Shown in pieces: positions 46,665-55,600 of a DNA stretch of 64,000 bases. The DNA is from Flavobacterium tructae (GTDB taxonomy: Bacteria > Bacteroidota > Bacteroidia > Flavobacteriales > Flavobacteriaceae), in the NCBI RefSeq assembly GCF_002217475.1, contig NZ_MUHH01000021.1, positions 61,175-125,174 of the forward strand, given 5' to 3'. Every line of letters begins with the position of its first letter. Position 1 is the first letter of the stretch. The notes under the pieces were generated by a model that did no database searches, was not told the DNA's origin, and was given only the letters and a program-made list of their open reading frames with translations. The translations under genes and the position numbers were made by a program.

Positions 46665-49600
46665 TTAGAATCTTAGTACACTTTCATCCTGAGATTCTTC
46701 GGCAATTTCAGATTCAAACAGAGCATCAAACTCTTTAAAATCTAATGAATCGCTTAATCCAAAATCGGAAGGGGTTAGTTCTCGGTCTTCTTTACTAATA
46801 CAGTGTTCGATAAGCTGGGTTAAATATTCTACATACTTATCTGCCAGATTTTGAACGGTCTCTGATTGGTATTGTGCTTCGGAGTAATCCCAGGAAATTC
46901 TAAGTTCATTGGCCACAATAATCGCTTTTACAATAAATTTTTCTTCCAGTATAGAAGTTGGGCTGATATGATCTCCCGCATATTCCGGAGCTGATGAAAA
47001 GACTGCACTTTGATTCAGAACATTATCGATTTGTCCCAAATAATTAAAGACAACATCCCATCCGCAATCTTTTAAAGAATGGCGTATTTCTTCAGACGAG
47101 TGTAAATAACGCAAACAACCGTAGCCCATTCCTTTGGTTGGAATCCTGCGCAATGCTTCTTTTACCGATTTAACAATATCGCCTTCCGTTTCGGCATTTT
47201 CTTTTGACAGAATCACCGGATATTTATTGGTAAACCATCCTGTAGTACCGCTAACATCTATGTCTTTCAGTACATTTTCTCTTCCGTGGCCTTCAAATCC
47301 TAATGCCAGTCGTTTTGTTCCCAGAACATCTTCAAAAGTCATTTGAAGTGCGCTTAACATCAAATCGTTGATTTCTGTATTATAAGCTGAGTTGGCATCT
47401 TTCAACAGGTGTTTGGTATATTCCTGATTTAGAATTCCGATCTGAGTTTTCTTCGTTTGTCTGGTAGGCTTATTGGCCGAAAAATCGGTTGGAAGCGGCG
47501 TATAGTCGCTATTAATTTGCTGCCAGTACTCTAACTGAGATTCTATTTCTTCGGTCTCTGCAAAGTTTTTCAACTTATTGATCCAGTCTCTGAACGAATT
47601 GTTTTTGTTTTCCAGATACAGCTTTTCGTCTGTTGTTTCTTCTGTCAGCAGTGTTTCCAGATCGTCGATGATAAACCTCCAGGAAACTCCGTCTACCGCT
47701 AAGTGGTGTGATACCATGAAAAATCGGTTGTAGGGTACAGCGTCCGGTGTTTCAATAAGAACAAAACGCGCTAAATCTCCCTTTTCAATATCCAATGATT
47801 GTTGGTATTTTGCACAAATTGCCGTCACAGCTTCTGCAATATTCTTTTCGTCATCGATCGTTTCTGTTCGATAGAAATTAACCGATTCTCCGTAAAACTG
47901 TTTCCATTCTTCCTGTCCCTGAACGATCTCTTTTTTGTATATTGATCGAAGTGAATCATGGCGTTTGGCTATTAATTCAACCGTTTTTTCGAGTTTTTCT
48001 TTCGGGATCTTTTTATCGATGCTCAATAAAACGGCCTGATTGAAATGCGACAATACGGCTTCATTTCTTTCAAAAAACCATTGCTGAATTGGGGATAGAG
48101 ATACTTCTCCTTCTAAAATTCCCTGCTCGGCGGTACTAAACTCCTTGCTATTTCGTTCTGCAGCAACCGCCAGTTCTGCGATGGTTTGATAGTCAAACAA
48201 ATCCTGAACCTGAACCTGATAGCCTTTTTTCTTGGCACGGCTTACTACCTGAATGACAATGATAGAGTCACCTCCGAGTTCAAAGAAATTATCCGTCACT
48301 CCTATTTCGTCAACATTAAGCAGGTTTTGCCAAATGGTAACCAAATCCTCTTCTGCTTTTGTGGTTGGTGCTACATATGTACGTCCTGTTGCAGCTGTAG
48401 GCTCCGGCAATGCTTTTCTGTCGATTTTTCCGTTTGAAGTAAGCGGCATCTGATCCAGTACAACATACACCTGAGGAACCATATAATCCGGAACAACTCC
48501 TGATAGATAGGTTTTCAAATCAGATTCTGAATACCCTTCTTCAACAACCAGATAACTTACCAAGCGTTTAACTCCTGCAGCGTCTTCTCTAAAAGAAACT
48601 TCATTCTGTACAACACCAGGATAACCTTGTATCACACGACTGATTTCTTTTAACTCTACACGGTATCCACGAATCTTGACCTGATCGTCTACACGGCCTA
48701 AAAATTCAATCTCCCCTAAAGAATTTCTGCGAACTAAGTCTCCTGTTCGGTATAAAACAGCGCTTTTACCTGCTACAAATGGGTTGGCAATAAATTTCTC
48801 CTGCGTTAAATCCTCACGATTCAGATAACCTTTCGAGATTCCTTTACCTCCCAGTAATAATTCTCCTGAGACTCCAATTGGACATAGCGACAGATCACTG
48901 CTTACGATATAAGCTTCACTGTCTGAGAATAACTTACCAACCGGAATGGTAACGTAATCAAAAGCAGGATCTACTTTGTGCAATAATTTTCCAATCGTAC
49001 TCTCGGTAGGACCATAATGGTTTACAATCATCACATTTGAATCTTGTGCCGCGATCTCTTTTACATAAGACACCTGAAGTACGTCTCCACCAAATATTAT
49101 AGTACGTTCCGGCAATAACAAATCAGTATCGATGCGTAAAGCTTGCCAGTGACTTGGTACTATTTTGATACAATCAATTGGGTTAGCGTTAAAATATGCT
49201 TGTAATTTAACCCCATCCATTAAAGTATCTTTATTGAATAAGTGCAAACATCCTCCGCTTAATAGAGAACCGTACAATACGGTATTTCCTAAATCGGCAG
49301 AAAGTGAAGACATTAAGCCGAAACTTTTGTTGGCACTGATCGCAATCTTAGCTTCTAATCCTTCGTAATAGTCTACCAAATTCTTGTGACTTACCTGAAC
49401 TCCTTTTGGCTGACCTGTGGTTCCTGAAGTATATACGACATAAGCAGTCGTCTCCTCTGTTGCCAATGTTGAGAAGGTAACCTCCTGCGGAAGTGCCTGG
49501 ATATCGGCATATTGAATATCGATAGAAAATATCGGAACTGAAAAATCAATTACATCAAATAAACTGCCGGATTCGATTAACAAACATTTTACATTGGCTT

Positions 49601-52600
49601 CCTGTACCATGTACAACTGGCGCTCTTTTGGTAAGGAAAGATCAATTGGAACATAACCTGCTCCTGATTTTAAAATAGATACCATCGCCAATAAAGACCA
49701 GTTTGAAGTATCCATCATCATGGCGATCAAATCCCCCTGTTTTAAATCATACGTTTGTTGATAGTAATACGCCAATTTGGTAGCAGCTTCATCCAGCTCT
49801 TTGTACGTCATACGGCTATCATTATAAACAAATGCAATCGCATCCGGTGTTTTGGCTACCTGCGCATCAAAGTGAGACAATACAGTTCCTTTTCCTGATA
49901 ATGTATACTCAGGTGTGTTATAATCAACTAAAAGTGCCTGCTCTTCTTCGGCGCTAAGCATGGCCAGATTTCCTATTGATGAAGTATCGTCTGCTAAAAT
50001 AGTGTCCAGCAAATTCTCATAATGAGATCGGAAACCTGTAATCGTAGACGAATTGAAAAGTGCGCTGCAATAGTTGAATGAAAAAGAAATTCCTTCCGGA
50101 CTGTCTTCTGCAAAAATGGTCAGATCGAACTTCGAAATGTCATAATCCATTGGCACAGACTCAATCGTTATATCACTAAATTCAGCAATTTTAGCTTCCG
50201 GATTGTTGTTTAAAACAAACAATACCTGGAATAAAGAACTTCTGCTTTTATCTCTGGCTTTCTCTACACGATCGACTACTTTTTCAAACGGAACTGCGAT
50301 ATGATTGTACGCTTCTAAAGTGGTTTGTTTTACCGATTTCAGCACTTCATTAAATGTTGGATTACCGGATAAATCAGTACGTAGTGCCAAAGTGTTGACA
50401 AAGAATCCAATCATCGATTCTAATTCCTGCTGCGGACGATTGGCTACCGTAGTTCCAACACAGATATCAGACTGACCGCTGTAACGGTACAATGCTACTT
50501 TGTAAACACTTAGTAATAACATGAATAAAGTTACGCCCTCTTCTTTGGCATAAGCTCGTAAAGCCTCACTGCGATCGCGATCTAATTTAAAGTTTATGTA
50601 GTCTCCTATACTGCTTTGAACAGCCGGTCTTGCATAATCTGTTGGAAGTGCAGAAGGTGCTACTCCTGTTAATTTAGACTCCCAATACTCTAATTTCTCC
50701 GCCAGATAATCTCCGGAAACCTCAGAACGCTGCCAAACGGAATAGTCGGTGTATTGGAAACTAAGTGCTGGCAATACCGCCTCTTTTCCTTCTGCATAGG
50801 AAGCATATAATGTTTTAAATTCATTAACGATAAGTGATGTCGACCATCCGTCTGTTGCTATATGATGACGAACCAATAATAAAATATGCTCTTCCTCTGA
50901 TACCTTGATAATTGTAGCACGTAACATATAATCTTTAGACAGATCAAAAGAACGGCTTATTTCGTCTTTGATAAAAGCTTTCTGATCGGCTACAGAAGTA
51001 AGAACAGTAAGATTCCAATGCTCTGAAGGCTGAACTTTTTGATACGCTATTCCTTCTTTTTCTAAGTAAATAGTACGCAATGCCTCATGACGCTCTACAA
51101 TTGTTTTTAAAGCTTGTGACAGATAATCAGTATTAAGAGCTCCTTTTAAGTTTAATAATACCGGTACGTGATAATTCTCACTTCCTTTTAATTTATCAAT
51201 AAACCATAAACGTTCCTGAGCATAAGACAATGGAATGTCTGCAGGCAAGTCTTGTTTGACAACTAACGGAAGTGCAAGCGTATTGTCCTGACTTTCGATA
51301 AAAGAAGCCAAAGCAGCAATATTAGTATGGTCGAATATATCGGTAATATTGATGGCAACATTAAGTGTCGTTTTAATCGCTGATAGTAAACGAACGGCAA
51401 GCAAAGAATGTCCTCCTAATTCAAAGAAATCATCCGTAACTCCTATCTGTTCTACATTCAATAAATCCTGCCAGATCGCAACCAGACCTTTTTCGGTTTC
51501 CGTTTCAGCTGCAACATATACACGTCCTTCTGTAACTGTAGGCTCCGGCAATGCTTTTCTGTCGATTTTTCCGTTTGAAGTCAATGGCATCTGATCCAGT
51601 ACAACATACACCTGAGGAACCATATAATCCGGAACAACTCCTGAAAGATACGATTTCAAATCAGATTCTGAATACCCTTCTTCAACAACCAGATAACTTA
51701 CCAATCGTTTAACTCCTGTAGCGTCTTCTTTGAATAAAACCTCATTCTGTACAATTCCGGAGTACCCCTGAATTACACGACTGATTTCTTTTAACTCTAC
51801 ACGGTATCCACGAATCTTCACCTGATCGTCTACACGGCCTAAAAATTCGATTTCTCCCAATGAATTTCTACGAACTAAGTCTCCCGTTCTATATAAAACA
51901 GCGCTTTTACCTGCTGCAAATGGATTGGCGATAAATTTCTCCTGCGTTAAATCTTCACGATTCAGATAACCTTTCGAGATTCCTTTACCTCCCAGTAATA
52001 ATTCTCCTGAGACTCCAATTGGACATAACGACATATCGCTGCTTACAATATAAGCTTCACTGTCTGAGAACAACTTCCCAACCGGAATGGTAACGTAATC
52101 AAAAGCAGGATCTACCTGGTGCAATAATTTTCCAATCGTACTCTCAGTAGGACCGTAATGGTTAACAATCATCACATTTGAATCTTGTGCTGCGATTTCT
52201 TTTACATAAGACACCTGAAGTACGTCTCCTCCAAATATTATAGTACGTGCCGGCAGCAATAACTTGTTATTTATGCTCAGCGCCTGCCAGTGGCTTGGTA
52301 CTATTTTGATACAATCAATTGGGTTGGCGTTAAAGTATGCTTGTAATTTAACCCCATCCATTAAAGTATCTTTATTGAATAAGTGCAAACAGCCTCCGCT
52401 TAATAAAGAACCGTACAATACGGTATTTCCTAAATCGGCAGAAAGTGAAGACATTAATCCGAAGCTTTTATTAGCACTGATCGAAATCTTAGCTTCTAAT
52501 CCTTCGTAATAATCTACCAAATTCTTGTGACTTACCTGAACTCCTTTTGGCTGACCTGTGGTTCCTGAAGTGTACACCACATAAGCTGTAGTATCTTCTG

Positions 52601-55600
52601 TTGCCAATGTTGAGAAGGTAACCTCCTGCGGAAGTGCCTGGATATCGGCATACTGAATATCGATAGAAAATACAGGAACTGAAAAATCAATTACATCAAA
52701 TAAACTCGAAGATTCAATAAGCAAACATTTTACATTGGCTTCCTGTACCATGTACAACTGGCGCTCTTTTGGTAATGAAAGATCAATCGGAACATAACCT
52801 GCTCCTGATTTTAGAATGGATACCATCGCCAATAAAGACCAGTTTGAAGTATCCATCATCATGGCGATCAAATCACCCTGTTTTAAATCATACGTTTGTT
52901 GATAGTAGTATGCTAATTTAGTAGAAGCTTCATCCAGCTCTTTGTACGTCATACGGCTATCATTGTAAACAAATGCAATCGCATCCGGAGTTTTGGCTAC
53001 CTGCGCTTCAAAGTGAGATAATACCGTTCCTTTTCCTGATAATACATACTCAGGTGTGTTATACTCAACTAAAAGTGCCTGCTCTTCTTCGGCGCTAAGC
53101 ATGGCCAGATTTCCTATAGCTGAGGTACCGTTTTCTAAAATAGCAGTCAATAAATTCTCATAATGTGATCTTAAACCTGATACGGTTGCAGCACTGAAAA
53201 GATCTGTACAATAGTTGAATGAAAAAGAGATTCCTTCCGCACTGTCTTCTGCAAAAATGGTCAGATCGTATTTGGCAATATTATAATTCATTGCCATTGG
53301 TTCGATGGTAATATCACTAAATTCAGCAACTTTTGCCTCCGGGTTGTTGTTTAAAACAAACAATACCTGGAATAAAGAACTTCTGCTTTTATCTCTTGTT
53401 TTCTCTACGCGATCTACTACTTTTTCAAATGGAACTGCGATATGATTGTACGCTTCTAAAGTGGTTTGTTTTACCGATTTCAGAACTTCATTAAACGATG
53501 GATTACCGGATAAATCAGTACGAAGGGCTAAAGCATTGACAAAGAATCCAATCATCGATTCTAATTCCTGCTGCGGACGATTGGCAACTGTGGTTCCGAT
53601 ACAAATATCAGACTGACCGCTGTAACGGTACAATAATACTTTATAAACACTCGATAATAGCATGAATAAGGTTACGCCCTGCTCTTTCGCATAAGCTCTC
53701 AAAGCCTCACTTTGATCGCTGTCTAACTTTAAACTGATATGGTTCCCGCGACTGCTTTGAACAGCCGGTCTTGCATAATCTGTTGGAAGTGCAGAAGGTG
53801 CTACTCCTGTTAATTTAGACTCCCAATACTCTAATTTTTCTGCTAATACCTCTTCAGACAATTCTGTACGCTGCCAAACGGAATAGTCTGTATATTGAAA
53901 GTTAAGCACTGGTAAATTAGCTTCTTTTCCTGTTGCATAAGAAGCGTATAATTCTTTGAATTCTTTAACGATTATAGATTCAGACCATCCGTCTGTTGCA
54001 ATATGATGGCGTACCAATACTAAAATATGTTCTGCATCTGATACCTTGATAATCGTAGCACGTAACATATAATCTTTCGATAAATCAAATGGTTTGTTTA
54101 TCTCTTCGGCTGTAAATTCTTTATAATCTGCCACTCCCGAAACAACATTCAACTCCCAACGGTCTGAGGATTGTACCACTTGATAAGCAACACCTTCTTT
54201 TTCTATAAATATAGTACGGAGTGCCTCATGACGCTCTACAATTGTTTTTAAAGCTTGTGAAAGATAATCAGTATTAAGAGTTCCTTTTAGAGTTAATACC
54301 GTAGGCATATGATAATGTTCACTGCCTTTTAATTTATCTATAAACCATAAACGTTCCTGAGCATAAGACAATGGAATATCTGCAGGTAAGTCTTGTTTAC
54401 TTACCAAAGAAAATGTTGAGGCAGTATCTTGTTTTTCTATAAAAGAAGCCAGCTCTGAGATCGTCGGATTACCAAATACGTTTGTAATGGTAAGACCAAC
54501 GTTCATTACTTTCTTTATTGCCGATATTAAACGTACTGCTAATAGAGAATGTCCTCCCAGTTCAAAGAAATTATCGGTAATACCAATTTGCGCTACATTT
54601 AGCAGATTCTGCCAGATGGCAACCAATTCCTCTTCTGTTTTTGTTCCTGGCGCTACATATTCATATTCTCTGCTAAATGCTGGATCCGGTAATGCTTTTC
54701 TGTTTACTTTACCATTTGATGTCAATGGAATTTCATCCAGTTGTACCATTATTCCCGGAATCATATACCCCGGAATGTGTTCTTTTAAATAAGCAACAAG
54801 ATCTTCTTTTGTTTTATTCTCTTTAAAAACTACATAGGCTACCAATTCATTTACTCCGTAAGCATCTTCTTTCGCAATAACAACTCCCTGATGTACAAAC
54901 GGACAGCTGTTGATAACGGTATCCAATTCTCCCAATTCAATTCTGTACCCTCTGATTTTTACCTGGCTGTCTTCTCTTCCCAAGTATTCTATAGTACCAT
55001 CCTGAAGCCACTTTGCATTATCACCGGTTCTGTATAATTTTCCTTCCCCAAAAGGATTTTGCACAAATCGGTAAGCATTAAGTTCAGGAAGATTGATGTA
55101 TTCTCTGGCTACCTGAACACCACCTATGTACAGTTCTCCTGTAACACCTTTAGGCAGTATGTTCATTTCGCTGTCCAGAATATAAATCTGAGTGTTTGCC
55201 ACGGGAACTCCTATCGTAACACGTTTTAAATCGACCGCATTAAAAGGAACAATCCAGCTTGTCACATCGATCGAAGCCTCTGTAGGTCCGTATAAATTGC
55301 TCAAAACAACATTTGGCAATACTTTTTGAAAGTCTTCTACCTGGCTTATTTTTAAAGCCTCTCCACTACATACCACATTTTTCAGACTGCTGCATTTAGA
55401 AACATCAATATCCAGTAAAAATGCACTTAACATAGAAGGTACAAAGTGAATCATTGTTACCCCGTGTGCTGCAATCAACTCTCTTAAATAATCGCTGTCT
55501 TTATGTCCTTCCGGTTTTGGAATTACTAATTTACACCCTGCCAATAATGGAAGGAAGAACTCCCAAACCGATACATCAAAACAGAAAGTAGTTTTTTGTA

